Assembly: GCA_030739735.1 (NCBI GenBank)
Contig: JASLYQ010000004.1
Location: 1-64,000 of the forward strand
Reading direction: 5' to 3'
Source of the DNA: Alphaproteobacteria bacterium
Lineage (GTDB): Bacteria > Pseudomonadota > Alphaproteobacteria > UBA7887
Length of the DNA stretch: 64,000 bases
This document shows positions 37,567 through 47,029 of the stretch, one piece after another. The position numbers were made by a program, and so were the translations under genes. A model generated the notes under the pieces. That model saw only the letters and a program-made list of their open reading frames with translations, was not told the origin of the DNA and did not search any database. The first letter of the stretch is position 1; every line of letters begins with the position of its first letter.

Positions 37567-39744
37567 ATGAGCGAACGCATCCAGGCCCACGGCCTCGCTA
37601 TAGACAAAGTGCTGTACGATTTCATCAATGACGAGGCCGTGCCTGGAACCGGGCTGGACGCGGATGCCGTGTGGGCCGGACTTGCGGCGATTCTGAGCGA
37701 ATTCGGGCCGCGCAATCGCGAACTGCTGGCACGCCGTGACGAACTGCAGGCGCTGATAGACGCTTGGCACCGGGAGCGTCGCGAGCAGGGATTCGATACC
37801 GAAGAGTACAAGACCTTCCTTAGTAAAATCGGCTACTTGCTGCCCGAGGGCGAGCCTTTTGCCGCGACTACGGCCAATGTGGACGAGGAGATCGCTACGC
37901 TGGCCGGCCCGCAGTTGGTCGTGCCGGTGACCAATGCGCGCTATGCGCTCAATGCCGCCAATGCCCGCTGGGGCAGCCTTTACGATGCGCTTTACGGCAC
38001 CGACGTGATCCCTGAGGGCGATGGCGCGACACGCGGCGGTGCCTACAACCCGGTGCGCGGCGAAAAGGTTATCGCCTATGCCCGTGCTTTTCTCGACCAG
38101 GTGGCGCCGCTGGAGCGCATCACTCATGCCGAGGCCACCGGCTATGAGGTCTTTGATGGACGGGTCTCGGTCAGCTTCGGCAGTGGTCGGGCCGCGGGCC
38201 TGATCGATCCAGGCCAGTTACTCGGCTATCAGGGCGACGAGGAAGCACCAAGCGTGCTTTTGTTCGAGAACAACGGCCTGCATGTGGAGGTGCATATCGA
38301 CCGCGAGCATCCCGTCGGCAAGAACGACCTCGCCGGCATTTGTGATGTGGTCGTCGAATCGGCTATCACGACCATTGTCGATTGCGAGGATTCCGTCGCT
38401 GCGGTAGACGCGGAAGACAAGGTGCTAGTCTATCGTAACTGGCTCGGACTGATGAAGGGCGACCTTTCCGCGAGCTTTGACAAGGGCGGGCAAACGGTAG
38501 AGCGCAGCCTCGCCCCTGACCGACGATATCTCACGCCAGACTTCCAGGAGATGACACTGTCGGGCCGTAGTCTGCTGTTGGTGCGTAATGTCGGTCACCT
38601 GATGACAAATGGCGCGGTGCTCGATGGCGACGGCAACGAGGTGCCGGAAGGCATTCTCGATGCGCTATTCACCAGCCTTATCGCCATGCACGACCTCAAG
38701 AGTGAGGGCAAGTTCCGGAATAGCCGTGCGGGCTCGGTCTATATCGTCAAACCGAAGCAGCACGGCCCGGAAGAGGTTTCGTTTTCAAGCGAGCTGTTCG
38801 CCCGTGTGGAGGACGTGCTCGGCCTTGATCGCTGTACTCTCAAGATGGGCATCATGGACGAGGAGCGGCGCACCACGGTCAACCTCAAGGAATGCATCCG
38901 CGCCGCCCAGGACCGGGTCTGCTTCATCAACACGGGCTTTCTCGATCGCACGGGCGATGAAATCCACACTTCCATGGAAGCCGGCGCCATGATCCGCAAG
39001 GGCGACATGAAGGCCGCCGCCTGGATCCAGGCCTATGAGGACTGGAACGTCAATGCCGGACTCGAATGCGGGCTGCAGGGCAAGGCCCAAATCGGCAAGG
39101 GCATGTGGGCCATGCCCGACATGATGGCGGCTATGTTGGAGGCGAAGGTCGGCCACCCTCAGGCCGGTGCCTCGACCGCTTGGGTGCCCTCGCCGACGGC
39201 GGCGACTTTGCACGCCATCCACTACCACCAGGTCGACGTTGCCCTGCGCCAGGACGAACTCAAAGGCCGTGCGCGCGCTAGCCTCGACGATATTCTCTCG
39301 GTGCCGCTTGCCGAAGGCCTCAACTGGTCCGAGGAAGAGGTACGTGAGGAGCTTGATAATAATGCGCAAGGCATCCTCGGCTATATGGTGCGTTGGGTCG
39401 ACCAGGGTATAGGCTGTTCTAAGGTACCGGACATCAACGGCATCGGGCTAATGGAGGATCGCGCCACCCTGCGCATCTCGAGTCAGCACATCGCCAACTG
39501 GCTGCGCCATGGCGTCTGCACTGAGAAACAAGTGGACGAGACGCTTCAGCGTATGGCGGCCGTGGTCGATGGGCAGAACGCGGGCGATCCCCTTTACCAA
39601 CCGATGGCGCCCGACTTCGCTGCCAGCGTCGCTTTTCAGGCTGCCCGCGACCTCGTCTTTGAGGGCGTTGCTCAGCCGAGTGGTTATACCGAGCCAATCC
39701 TGCACGCGCGCCGCGTCGAGGCTAAAGCCAAGCTCGTCTCATAA
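37567..39744 (+). CDS. glcB: Malate synthase G
   Basis: 725 residues, the exact size class of malate synthase G, which condenses glyoxylate with acetyl-CoA to malate in the glyoxylate/glycolate route. Start ATG 37567 with GGAG 10-13 bases before it. Landmarks: [57 protein letters not shown] with the catalytic Arg, [20 protein letters not shown] (Mg-binding region) and [12 protein letters not shown] with the catalytic Asp. Cytoplasmic. No isocitrate lyase gene is in the window. With PEP carboxykinase at 59-61 kb it supports gluconeogenic growth on two-carbon units. Confidence 0.97.
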   Translation: MSERIQAHGLAIDKVLYDFINDEAVPGTGLDADAVWAGLAAILSEFGPRNRELLARRDELQALIDAWHRERREQGFDTEEYKTFLSKIGYLLPEGEPFAATTANVDEEIATLAGPQLVVPVTNARYALNAANARWGSLYDALYGTDVIPEGDGATRGGAYNPVRGEKVIAYARAFLDQVAPLERITHAEATGYEVFDGRVSVSFGSGRAAGLIDPGQLLGYQGDEEAPSVLLFENNGLHVEVHIDREHPVGKNDLAGICDVVVESAITTIVDCEDSVAAVDAEDKVLVYRNWLGLMKGDLSASFDKGGQTVERSLAPDRRYLTPDFQEMTLSGRSLLLVRNVGHLMTNGAVLDGDGNEVPEGILDALFTSLIAMHDLKSEGKFRNSRAGSVYIVKPKQHGPEEVSFSSELFARVEDVLGLDRCTLKMGIMDEERRTTVNLKECIRAAQDRVCFINTGFLDRTGDEIHTSMEAGAMIRKGDMKAAAWIQAYEDWNVNAGLECGLQGKAQIGKGMWAMPDMMAAMLEAKVGHPQAGASTAWVPSPTAATLHAIHYHQVDVALRQDELKGRARASLDDILSVPLAEGLNWSEEEVREELDNNAQGILGYMVRWVDQGIGCSKVPDINGIGLMEDRATLRISSQHIANWLRHGVCTEKQVDETLQRMAAVVDGQNAGDPLYQPMAPDFAASVAFQAARDLVFEGVAQPSGYTEPILHARRVEAKAKLVS

Positions 39745-39758
39745 CGGGAGATCCCGCC

Positions 39759-40313
39759 ATGCCACGCCTGCCGACGCTCAGCCTGGACGGGATGACCGAC
39801 GCCCAGCGCGCAGTGTACGACACTATCAGCACTGGGCCGCGGGGCTCGGGTGCGCGTGGGCCCTTCAATGCCTGGTTGCAAAGCCCTGATTTTGCGAATC
39901 GCGCCCAGCATCTCGGCGTCTTTTTACGCTTTGGTGCCTCGTTCTCTGCGCGCCTGAAAGAGCTCGCTATCCTCACCGTGGCACGCCATTGGACGGCTCA
40001 ATTCGAATGGTACGCTCATAAGAAGCTTGCGATCGATAACGGCTTGACAATCGATGTTATCAATGCCGTGGAAACGCGCAACCGCCCTGACTTTGTCAAT
40101 GACGACGAGGCCGCAGTCTATGACTTCTCCGTCGAGCTGCACGCGACCCACGGGATTAGCGATGACACCTATGCAAATGCCGAGAAGCACCTGGGCGCGG
40201 CTGGTGTAGTCGAGCTCGTGGGCTTGCTCGGCTACTACACACTCGTCTCGATGACGCTCAACGTCTTCGAGGTGCCTCTGCCCGAGGGCGAGCCTCTGCC
40301 CCTTAATCCTTAA
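39759..40313 (+). CDS. Carboxymuconolactone decarboxylase (AhpD-like) family protein
   Basis: 184 residues, all-helical, with the family core FSARLKELAILTVARHWTAQ and EWYAHKKLAIDNGL. The peroxidatic CxxC of AhpD is absent, so peroxidase activity is unlikely; it belongs to the Cys-free decarboxylase-like branch, often linked to aromatic degradation. It has a good ribosome site (GGGAGA) and lies 14 bases after glcB on the same strand, so the two may be co-transcribed. Exact substrate unknown. Confidence 0.85.
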   Translation: MPRLPTLSLDGMTDAQRAVYDTISTGPRGSGARGPFNAWLQSPDFANRAQHLGVFLRFGASFSARLKELAILTVARHWTAQFEWYAHKKLAIDNGLTIDVINAVETRNRPDFVNDDEAAVYDFSVELHATHGISDDTYANAEKHLGAAGVVELVGLLGYYTLVSMTLNVFEVPLPEGEPLPLNP

Positions 40314-40417
40314 CAAGGAGCAGGACATGCTGCCGACGGGAATGTGTTTCACAACAGCGTGTGCGAGTTCGCTGACCGTGGGCTGCCACGCCATGTACCG
40401 CTGCTGCGATTCCGCTG

Positions 40418-40618
40418 TTGGTCGGGCGCGGCCGGGCCAATCTCGATGTCTTCTTCGACAAGTTTTGTGCCAGACGCGCCGACCGCCAGTTTAACGTCGG
40501 CCCGCACTATACGGTGGCAGATATTTTCGCCCTTTGCGTGGTCGACTTCGCTGCCTTTGTGGACATTTTTATCCCGGAGCGCTGCACCAACCTCAAGCGC
40601 CGGCAGGCGGATATCTAG
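40418..40618 (+). pseudogene. C-terminal fragment of a glutathione S-transferase
   Basis: About 66 codons match the helical C-terminal domain of GSTs: GRGRANLDVFFDKFCARRAD, a YTVADIFALCVVDFA segment corresponding to the conserved helix-6 N-capping box (S/T-x-x-D), and PERCTNLKRRQADI for the usual NLKRWYDRV. The thioredoxin-like N-terminal domain with the glutathione site is missing, and the end is also short. Upstream (40321) an ATG with a ribosome site opens a different, unrelated frame. Together with the rest of the 350-base gap to the carbonic anhydrase gene, this is a decayed GST. Confidence 0.65.
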
Positions 40619-40666
40619 ACTCAGCCCAGGACAGCAGCATTGTTGCTGCGGAGCGAAGCTTAGCGC

Positions 40667-41260
40667 CTAAGGCCGACTGGCCGTCACGTTGAGGTCGGTG
40701 ACCAGGCCGTTGGCGAGGGAATAGACCCAGCCGTGCACATGCAGGTCTTGGCTTCGCGCCCAAGCCTCCTGCACGAAGATGTCGGAAGCAACGTTTCTGA
40801 CCTGGCACATAACGTTGAGTTCGCACAATCGATTCAGGCGAGCATGTAGGTTGGCGATGGCATCGAGCTCGTCGCGGTGTGCCTCGTTGATCTCGCGGAT
40901 CGGATGCAGCCAGTGGTCCACTAAGCCGCGCCGCTTGCCGTCGACTGCCGCAGCCACGCCCCCACAGCCGTAATGACCGACGACCATAATGTGTTTGACC
41001 TTTAGCACTTCAACAGCGAACTGCAGCACGGAGAGATAGTTGGCGTCCTGCGGCGGGGCTAGATTTGCGACATTGCGGTGCACGAACAGCTCGCCCGGAT
41101 CGAGGCCGACGATCTCGTTCGCCGGCACGCGGCTGTCGGCACAGCCGATCCAGAGGTATTCCGGCGCCTGCTGACGCTCGAGCCTTTTGAAGACGTTGGC
41201 ATCGGCCGAGACCATGCGCTCGGCCCAGGCGCGATTGTTGGCCTTCAACTGGGTCAACAT
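40667..41260 (-). CDS. Beta-class carbonic anhydrase
   Basis: 197 residues from ATG 41260; the longer frame upstream is a shadow of the CmcJ-like gene. Zinc ligands and catalytic dyad are present: CADSRVPANEI (Cys, Asp-Arg) and HYGCGGV (His, Cys). IGCADSR, GELFVHRNVANL and QDLHVHGWVYSLANG place it near the Can/CynT type. It interconverts CO2 and bicarbonate in the cytoplasm. It lies 25 bases downstream of the CmcJ-like gene on the same strand. Confidence 0.94.
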   Translation of the reverse strand: MLTQLKANNRAWAERMVSADANVFKRLERQQAPEYLWIGCADSRVPANEIVGLDPGELFVHRNVANLAPPQDANYLSVLQFAVEVLKVKHIMVVGHYGCGGVAAAVDGKRRGLVDHWLHPIREINEAHRDELDAIANLHARLNRLCELNVMCQVRNVASDIFVQEAWARSQDLHVHGWVYSLANGLVTDLNVTASRP

Positions 41261-41285
41261 AGGTCTTTGTCGCTGGGCCACGAGA

Positions 41286-42269
41286 TCAATCGTAGAGCAC
41301 TGCGCAACGCACCTCGAGGCTCCAGCGGTCCGGCGCGTCGGGCGCTGTGGCCGGATCCTCAAAGGCGCTGTGAAAGCTGAAGGTGCAAGGCGCGTCAGGG
41401 TCGATCTCATCCGCTGTGGCGCCGTTCGAGCGGGCCAGTGCGCCACGCGAATCCCACTGCTTGATGAGCAGCGCCTCGTTGCGAGTTAGGCCGGGATAGG
41501 TGTACCAGCGGTGCTCGTCCGCATGCTTGGCGAAGTAGTTCTCACCGATACGGTCGCTGTAGTGGATCTCGAAGACCACCAACTCCTCGGGGCGCACGGT
41601 CGCCGCGTCGCACAGCGCCATGGGGTCGGTGGCGACGGGCTCGTGGGCGATGTTGCGCCAGAGGTTTATGATGGCGAAGCGCCCGCGTTCTAGTGCGCGC
41701 TCGACCGCTGCTGCTTCGAGCAGGGTCTCTCCGTCGGCCAAATACTTCCGCAGCGTGTCGTTGGCGCTCGGCGGGCGCGTCAAGTCGCGCAGGCGCTGCG
41801 GCGCGCTGGTCAGCGTATAGTCGCCGTGCACCACATGGGCCGGGCCCTGCACCTGCTGGCCATCCTTGATGCGGCGCTTGCTCTGTTTGCCAACGGCCGA
41901 GCGCACATTGTGGTCAAAGGCCACTGCGTGGCTCGCGCCGCTCGCCTCGCGCACGATCTCGGCGCAATGGGGGTAATAGGCGCGCACCACCTGGTCTTGG
42001 TCGAAGAAGTCGATGTCCGGGTCGGGCAGAGGGCATGTCAGGGCCTCGTAGCCGTTGTGATCCAGCGTGCACCGCTCCGCGCCCTCCAGCTGCAGAGCGT
42101 CGTGCACCGGCATCTGCCGCGTCTCCAGATCAACTCCTTCCCAGCCCCCATCGCTGCCGTCCCGGTCGCGGTGTGTCAGCACCTTGCCGTTGCGATGGAG
42201 CGAGGGCTCCACGAAGGTGTCCATGTAGCGGAACGAGCCGATGCGGACGTGCTTTGCTGCCGAGCCCAT
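41286..42269 (-). CDS. CmcJ/NvfI-like oxidoreductase family protein
   Basis: 327 residues with the pattern of this 2-oxoglutarate-oxygenase-related family: AHVVHGDYTLTSAPQRLRDL, FAIINLWRNIAHEPVATDPM, EIHYSDRIGENYFAKHADEH then RWYTYPGLTRNEALLIKQWD, and the C-terminal CTFSFHSAFEDP. Fungal and actinobacterial relatives take part in natural-product tailoring (cephamycin CmcJ, meroterpenoid NvfI); bacterial stand-alone members have no assigned substrate. There is no biosynthetic cluster here, only a carbonic anhydrase downstream, so the role is unknown. Confidence 0.8.
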   Translation of the reverse strand: MGSAAKHVRIGSFRYMDTFVEPSLHRNGKVLTHRDRDGSDGGWEGVDLETRQMPVHDALQLEGAERCTLDHNGYEALTCPLPDPDIDFFDQDQVVRAYYPHCAEIVREASGASHAVAFDHNVRSAVGKQSKRRIKDGQQVQGPAHVVHGDYTLTSAPQRLRDLTRPPSANDTLRKYLADGETLLEAAAVERALERGRFAIINLWRNIAHEPVATDPMALCDAATVRPEELVVFEIHYSDRIGENYFAKHADEHRWYTYPGLTRNEALLIKQWDSRGALARSNGATADEIDPDAPCTFSFHSAFEDPATAPDAPDRWSLEVRCAVLYD

Positions 42270-42449
42270 GGGCTACCTCCTCTCACTCAGACGTGGCGCC
42301 AACACTAGTGCGCTTCCGCGCAGGCGTACAGAGCGCTAAGCACCCGCCGTCTTCAGTGTCGGCCTTGGTTGATTGGTGGGGACGGGACGATTGTGCCATG
42401 GATGCGGCAGCATGGCCGGATCGGGCAGCATCCCCACCTAGTCGGCGTG

Positions 42450-42685
42450 GTCCTAGTAAAAGGCGAGGATAACGCCGATCCAGCCATGATGCCAGATCAG
42501 CACAGCGCCGGCAGCACCAACAGGCATGCCGATGGTGGTGATCCCCCGGCGCCCGCGAGCGCGCCTTGCTCGGGCTCTTCTCGAAGTCGTCCAGCTGCCA
42601 GGATATCTCGGGGCCGTAACAGGTGTTGAGCCCTTTGATGCGCGGATTGCTCTCGCCGAAGAAGGTTTGCTTGGTCCCGGCCTCT
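42450..42685 (-). pseudogene. Decayed gene fragment, unknown family
   Basis: On the minus strand a protein-like stretch TKQTFFGESNPRIKGLNTC, YGPEISWQLDDFEKSPSKA is followed in a different frame by ITTIGMPVGAAGAVLIWHHG WIGVILAFY and a stop. The second part looks like a C-terminal membrane helix. Stop codons precede the first part, so there is no start. It fills the gap between the CmcJ-like and alpha/beta hydrolase genes, together with about 180 bases (42270-42449) in which I see nothing. Family not recognised. Confidence 0.35.
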
Positions 42686-42706
42686 CAAGCACTCTAGACT
42701 TCCCTC

Positions 42707-43534
42707 ATGGATGAGGGGGCTAGCACAAGCGTCACGCACGGTCTGCCATCGCGCCAGCTCGGCATTGAGGCGGGTGGCAGACGGTTGAACGCCGTTTGGC
42801 TCGGGCCCGGGCCTGATGAGGCACCGACCCTGGTCTTTCTACACGAAGGCCTGGGCAGCATCGGTCAGTGGCAGGACTTTCCGGCGGCGCTGGCCGCCGC
42901 CAGCGGCTGTGGCGCGTTGGTCTACGACCGCTATGGCTATGGCGGCTCAGAACCGCTGCCGCCGCCCTATCGTCGTGAGCTAGATTTTATGCACAAAGAG
43001 GGTCGCTGCGCGCTGCCCGAGGTGCTCGACCGTACCGACGTGAAAGAGGCGGTTCTCATTGGCCATTCGGACGGCGCGTCGATCGCGCTGCTCGCGGCAT
43101 CGACGCCGGATTTGCGCATCCGCGGCGTGGTCAGCGAGGCGGCGCATGTCTTTGTCGAGGCGGCTTCCATCGAGAGCATCGAAGCGGCCGTCGCGGCATA
43201 TCGTACGGGCGACCTGCGCGAGCATCTGGCGCGCTACCACGGCAATACAGTGGACAGCGCCTTTCGCGGCTGGGCCAATGCCTGGCTCGATCCGGATTTC
43301 GAGGCCTTCCATATCGAGGGCTATCTGCGCGCCGTGACCTGTCCCGTGCTGGCGCTGCAGGGTAGCGAGGACGCCTACGGCACGCCGGCTCAGCTTGAGG
43401 CCATCGCAGCGGCGGTTAGCGGGCCGGTCAGGACCATGCTTCTCCCCGATTGTGGCCATTCGCTCCACAAGGACGCCCGCGAGGCCGTGATGTTGGCGGC
43501 CGGAGACCTGATCCGCGTGGCCCTGGAGCGATAA
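42707..43534 (+). CDS. Alpha/beta-fold hydrolase
   Basis: 275 residues. Oxyanion loop FLHEGLGSIGQWQDF, nucleophile elbow GHSDGASIALL (Ser about residue 125), acid SEDAYGTP and catalytic His in LPDCGHSLHKD give a complete triad. The motif YDRYGYGGSEPL is common to small esterases, haloperoxidase-like and meta-cleavage hydrolases. No signal peptide, so cytoplasmic. Single gene between convergent and divergent neighbours; substrate unknown. Confidence 0.88.
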   Translation: MDEGASTSVTHGLPSRQLGIEAGGRRLNAVWLGPGPDEAPTLVFLHEGLGSIGQWQDFPAALAAASGCGALVYDRYGYGGSEPLPPPYRRELDFMHKEGRCALPEVLDRTDVKEAVLIGHSDGASIALLAASTPDLRIRGVVSEAAHVFVEAASIESIEAAVAAYRTGDLREHLARYHGNTVDSAFRGWANAWLDPDFEAFHIEGYLRAVTCPVLALQGSEDAYGTPAQLEAIAAAVSGPVRTMLLPDCGHSLHKDAREAVMLAAGDLIRVALER

Positions 43535-43559
43535 AGAAAGCTGCTACCGACGGTTCGGC

Positions 43560-43922
43560 TCAGTTGCCTTGTAGGCGCTCTAAGGCACGGCGGTCGGCCT
43601 TGCTCGGGCGGCCGCTGCCACGTGAGCGTGTCGGCGCTGTCGTCGGTTGCTCGACGATAGAATTGGAGAGGTCTTTGTACAGGGTCTGCGCTTCCGCCGC
43701 CGGACCGCGGCGGCTACCGAGCGTTGTGATACGCACGACGCGGATCCTTCGGCCCAGCGGAAAGGTCAGCACGTCGCCGACGCGTACTTGCGCGCTCGCC
43801 TTGTTCACTGGGCGGCGGTTGACGCGCACGCGCCCACCGGCGCAGAGCTTGCTCGCTAGACTGCGCGATTTGAGAAAGCGCGCATACCAAAACCACTTGT
43901 CGAGGCGCAGGCTGTCGCTCAT
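43560..43922 (-). CDS. S4-domain RNA-binding protein (HslR/Hsp15-like)
   Basis: 120 residues from ATG 43922, which overlaps the helicase stop (ATGA); longer frames upstream are shadows of the helicase gene. S4 domain at the N-terminus: LRLDKWFWYARFLKSRSLAS, LCAGGRVRVNRRPVNKASAQ, VRVGDVLTF. The C-terminus is basic (RSRGSGRPSKADRRALERLQ). Hsp15 binds stalled 50S subunits carrying peptidyl-tRNA. Pairing of this gene with a Suv3-type helicase is common in alphaproteobacteria. Confidence 0.9.
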   Translation of the reverse strand: MSDSLRLDKWFWYARFLKSRSLASKLCAGGRVRVNRRPVNKASAQVRVGDVLTFPLGRRIRVVRITTLGSRRGPAAEAQTLYKDLSNSIVEQPTTAPTRSRGSGRPSKADRRALERLQGN

Positions 43923-46435
43923 CGGCCGCTCCGCTTGAGCGTGTCGAGCACGGCAAAAGGCGAGGCGGTTGACGTGCGGGTCTGGCGCCGTGGCTTGCGC
44001 CGCCGCGCCGCACGCCGCGGCTGCGGCGTTACATACACGATGCCGTCTTCCGTCTCCTCGCGGCGATAGCCGAGCGCCTGCGCCACGCCTTCGAAATTCG
44101 TAGCGGTGCAGCCGGCGATGTTGAGCAGCGCGGCGTCGGGTGCGACCGGCCCCCGGCGGGCGCGGCGGCGCAGTTCGGCCGCGAAGCGCTCGAACATGTC
44201 GACACGGATCAGCAGCGGGCCAACCTGGCGGTAGCCCGTGGCCGCGACGAAGCCCTCGGACAGGGCCGGGTCGACGGCGAGCGAGACGCGGCCGTCCGGT
44301 GCCTTCGGCGGCAACGCGCCGTTGGCGACACACCACAGCAGCCCGCGCAGGGCTATCGGCTTGGGCTTGAGCAGGGCCGCCAGAAACACCGTATCGCGTC
44401 CGAGGCGAATGCCGAGTGCCGCCAGTGACTTGCGGTCTGAGCTTTCAAGCGCGTCGATCTGCTGGCTCACCGCTTGGCGGACGACGCAGCCTAAGCCCTC
44501 GGCCAGCTGAAAGACGAGACCGCGCGCAGCGCCGACAAGGTCGGCCTCGCGGGCTCGCCATAACGGTGCCAACCCCTCGGCGATATGGCCCGCCAGCCAG
44601 GTTGAAAGTCTTTGCTCCACACGCCGCCGCGAGGCATCTTCTACGAGATCACCGACCAGCAACTTCAGACCAGGGGATAAGCTTTGCGCGCCACGTGCGA
44701 GTCGCGCCACGGGCGAGTCGCGCCAGCTCACGGTGCCGTCGGTGGCAAGCGTGAACGCCTCGTCCTCGTCCGAGACCAGGCTGCCGGCGCGCTTGCGGAT
44801 CTCCGGTGCCAGTGCGCTGCGCACGGCAGCGCGCAGGGCGCGACCCTCGCGCCATGTCTCGGCATCGTCGGGCACCAGATCGAAGCCTAACAATCGGCCG
44901 ACATACTCACCTTCCACCACCACCTCGCCGCTACGCGTGATGGCCGCGATAAGACTCCCGCTCTCGCGCATGCGCCGCGTCAGTCGGGTCGTCTTCCGAT
45001 CCACGAAACGCTGGGTCAGACGCTCGTGTAGGGCGTCGCTGAGTTTGTCCTCGATGGCGCGGGCGCGCTCGCGTAAGGCGCGCGGATCGGCCACCCAGCG
45101 TGGACGCTGGGCGATGTAGTTCCAAGTGCGCACATGGGCGATGCGCGTCGCTAGGCCGTCGATATCGCCTTCGCTGCGGTCAAGCTGGTCGACCATGCGC
45201 TCGACCCAGGCTTTCGGTAGCAGACCCTCACCACTCATTAGGTGGCGGAATATTGTCGCCAGCAGCTGGAAATGCGCGTCCGCCATGGTCTTGCGGAAGT
45301 CGGGAATGCGGCAGACATCCCAGAGCAGCGACACGGCATCATGGCCACTGGCCATGGCGGCGATATCAGGCAAGGCCGCGAGCGCGCGCAGCGAAGCCAC
45401 ATCTTCGGTCTCGCGTGGGCGCATCAGCTCGCGCACAGGCGGCGGCGCCTCGAGGCTGCGAAGGAGTGCGGGAAGCGAGGAAAGGTCAAGGTCAGCATTG
45501 CGCCAGAACAAAGTGCGCACAGGCTTGAATAGATGGTCCTCGACGGCGCTCACCACTTCCGGCTCGAAGGCCGGCGCGTTCAGCGTGGTGCCGAAAGTGC
45601 CGTGGCGGGTATGGCGGCCGGCGCGCCCAGCAATTTGCGCCACTTCTGCGGGGCTGAGCTCGCGTGCCTCGCGGCCGTCGTACTTGCTTGCGCCGGCGAA
45701 GGCGACGTGATCGAGCGCTAGGTTGAGCCCCATGCCAATGGCATCGGTGGCGACCAGATAATCGACTTCGCCGGCTTGGTAGAGCGCCACCTGAGCGTTG
45801 CGCGTGCGTGGGCTGAGGGCCCCCATGACGACGGCAGCGCCGCCGCGGAAGCGGCGCAGCAACTCGGCGATGCGATAGACCTCGGAGACCGAGAAGGCGA
45901 CCACGGCGCTGCGCCGGGGGAGGCGCATGATCTTGTGCGCGCCGGTGTGGCTCAGCGTCGAGAAGCGTGGTCGGTTGATGAACTCGAGGCCCGACACTAG
46001 GCGCGAGAGCAGCGGTGCCATAGTGCCGGCACCGAGGAACATGGTCTCCGAGAGCCCGCGTGCGCGCAGTATGCGGTCGGTGAAGACGTGACCGCGCTCA
46101 GGGTCGGCGGCGAGTTGGATCTCGTCGACGGCGAGGAACTCAACGCGCTGATCGAGCGGCATCGATTCGACAGTGCAGACCCAATAGTGCGGGCGCTCGG
46201 GCACGACCCGCTCCTCACCCGTGATCAGCGCCACCTGACCGCTGCCCCGTACCGCCACCGTGCGGTCGTAGATCTCTCGCGCCAAGAGGCGCAGCGGACA
46301 GCCGATCATGCCTGTACGGTGGCCGAGCATGCGCTCGACCGCGAGATGGGTCTTGCCGGTATTGGTGGGGCCTAGGACGGCCGTCAGCCGGCCGCTCGCG
46401 TTGTCCCCGTAAGGTCCGCCATGGGCGCGTCGCAT
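43919..46435 (-). CDS. Suv3-like DExH RNA helicase
   Basis: 838 residues. Superfamily II helicase core at the N-terminus: Walker A LGPTNTGKTHLAVERM, DEIQ-type Walker B LAVDEIQLAADPERG, then motif V ATDAIGMGLNL and motif VI QIAGRAGRHTRHGTFG. A Suv3 C-terminal helical region follows, and the protein ends in a strongly basic tail (RRAARRRKPRRQTRT). It is homologous to mitochondrial SUV3, an RNA helicase of the degradosome. Co-translated with the S4 protein, so RNA or ribosome metabolism is likely. Confidence 0.92.
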   Translation of the reverse strand: MRRAHGGPYGDNASGRLTAVLGPTNTGKTHLAVERMLGHRTGMIGCPLRLLAREIYDRTVAVRGSGQVALITGEERVVPERPHYWVCTVESMPLDQRVEFLAVDEIQLAADPERGHVFTDRILRARGLSETMFLGAGTMAPLLSRLVSGLEFINRPRFSTLSHTGAHKIMRLPRRSAVVAFSVSEVYRIAELLRRFRGGAAVVMGALSPRTRNAQVALYQAGEVDYLVATDAIGMGLNLALDHVAFAGASKYDGREARELSPAEVAQIAGRAGRHTRHGTFGTTLNAPAFEPEVVSAVEDHLFKPVRTLFWRNADLDLSSLPALLRSLEAPPPVRELMRPRETEDVASLRALAALPDIAAMASGHDAVSLLWDVCRIPDFRKTMADAHFQLLATIFRHLMSGEGLLPKAWVERMVDQLDRSEGDIDGLATRIAHVRTWNYIAQRPRWVADPRALRERARAIEDKLSDALHERLTQRFVDRKTTRLTRRMRESGSLIAAITRSGEVVVEGEYVGRLLGFDLVPDDAETWREGRALRAAVRSALAPEIRKRAGSLVSDEDEAFTLATDGTVSWRDSPVARLARGAQSLSPGLKLLVGDLVEDASRRRVEQRLSTWLAGHIAEGLAPLWRAREADLVGAARGLVFQLAEGLGCVVRQAVSQQIDALESSDRKSLAALGIRLGRDTVFLAALLKPKPIALRGLLWCVANGALPPKAPDGRVSLAVDPALSEGFVAATGYRQVGPLLIRVDMFERFAAELRRRARRGPVAPDAALLNIAGCTATNFEGVAQALGYRREETEDGIVYVTPQPRRAARRRKPRRQTRTSTASPFAVLDTLKRSGR

Positions 46436-46477
46436 CGTGCGCCTAGGGTTCCCGATGCGCCGGCCCGAATCAAGAGC

Positions 46478-47029
46478 TTAAATACGCTCGGAAAGCCAGA
46501 TGGCGAGGCGCGTGCCGGCGCGCACGCTGCGGTCGAGTAGGGCGTGCCCGGGCGCCTCTTCGGCGCCGTGCGCGAGGCCCGTGTCGCGATGCTCGAGCTC
46601 ATCGTCGCGGAACTTTGTCACCTTTTCGCGCAAGTCCGCCTCGTCGTCGCCCAGGGCATTGATCTGGTTCTGGTAATGCGCCTCGATGGTGTCCTCCACC
46701 GCCACCGTGCAGGCCATAGCTGCGCGGGTACCGAGTAATGCGCTAGCCGCGCCAAGGGCGAATCCTGCGACATGCCAGACCGGCGACAACACCGTGGGCC
46801 GAACTTGGCGCTCGGCCAGCAATTGGTCCATGGCCGCCAGATGCTCGTGCTCCTGCTCGGCCATGCGCCTTATGATGGGGCCGGCGATGGTGTGACCGAG
46901 CACCGCGAGCTGGCCGTCATAGATGCGCTTGGCGCCCTGCTCACCGGCATGGTCGACGCGCAGCATGCGCGCCACCAGTGCCGCGCGGTCCAGATCGCCC
47001 GGCAGGCGCTTCTCCGCCGTCTCGCTCAT
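46478..47029 (-). CDS. coq7: Demethoxyubiquinone hydroxylase Coq7
   Basis: 183 residues from the ATG at 47029, which overlaps the dsbB stop as ATGA; an ATG at 47041 would add four residues. Di-iron ligands lie in two ExxH-type repeats: LRVDHAGEQGAKRIYDGQ, EQEHEHLAAMDQLL, VEDTIEAHYQNQ and DDELEHRDTGLAHGAEEAPG. Coq7 carries out the last ring hydroxylation of ubiquinone synthesis at the inner membrane. Co-transcribed downstream of dsbB. Confidence 0.95.
   Translation of the reverse strand: MSETAEKRLPGDLDRAALVARMLRVDHAGEQGAKRIYDGQLAVLGHTIAGPIIRRMAEQEHEHLAAMDQLLAERQVRPTVLSPVWHVAGFALGAASALLGTRAAMACTVAVEDTIEAHYQNQINALGDDEADLREKVTKFRDDELEHRDTGLAHGAEEAPGHALLDRSVRAGTRLAIWLSERI

Noticed and set aside
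41286-42269. Natural-product biosynthesis cluster around the CmcJ-like gene
   Set aside because: No NRPS, PKS, terpene or other tailoring genes nearby; a single family member is not evidence of a cluster.
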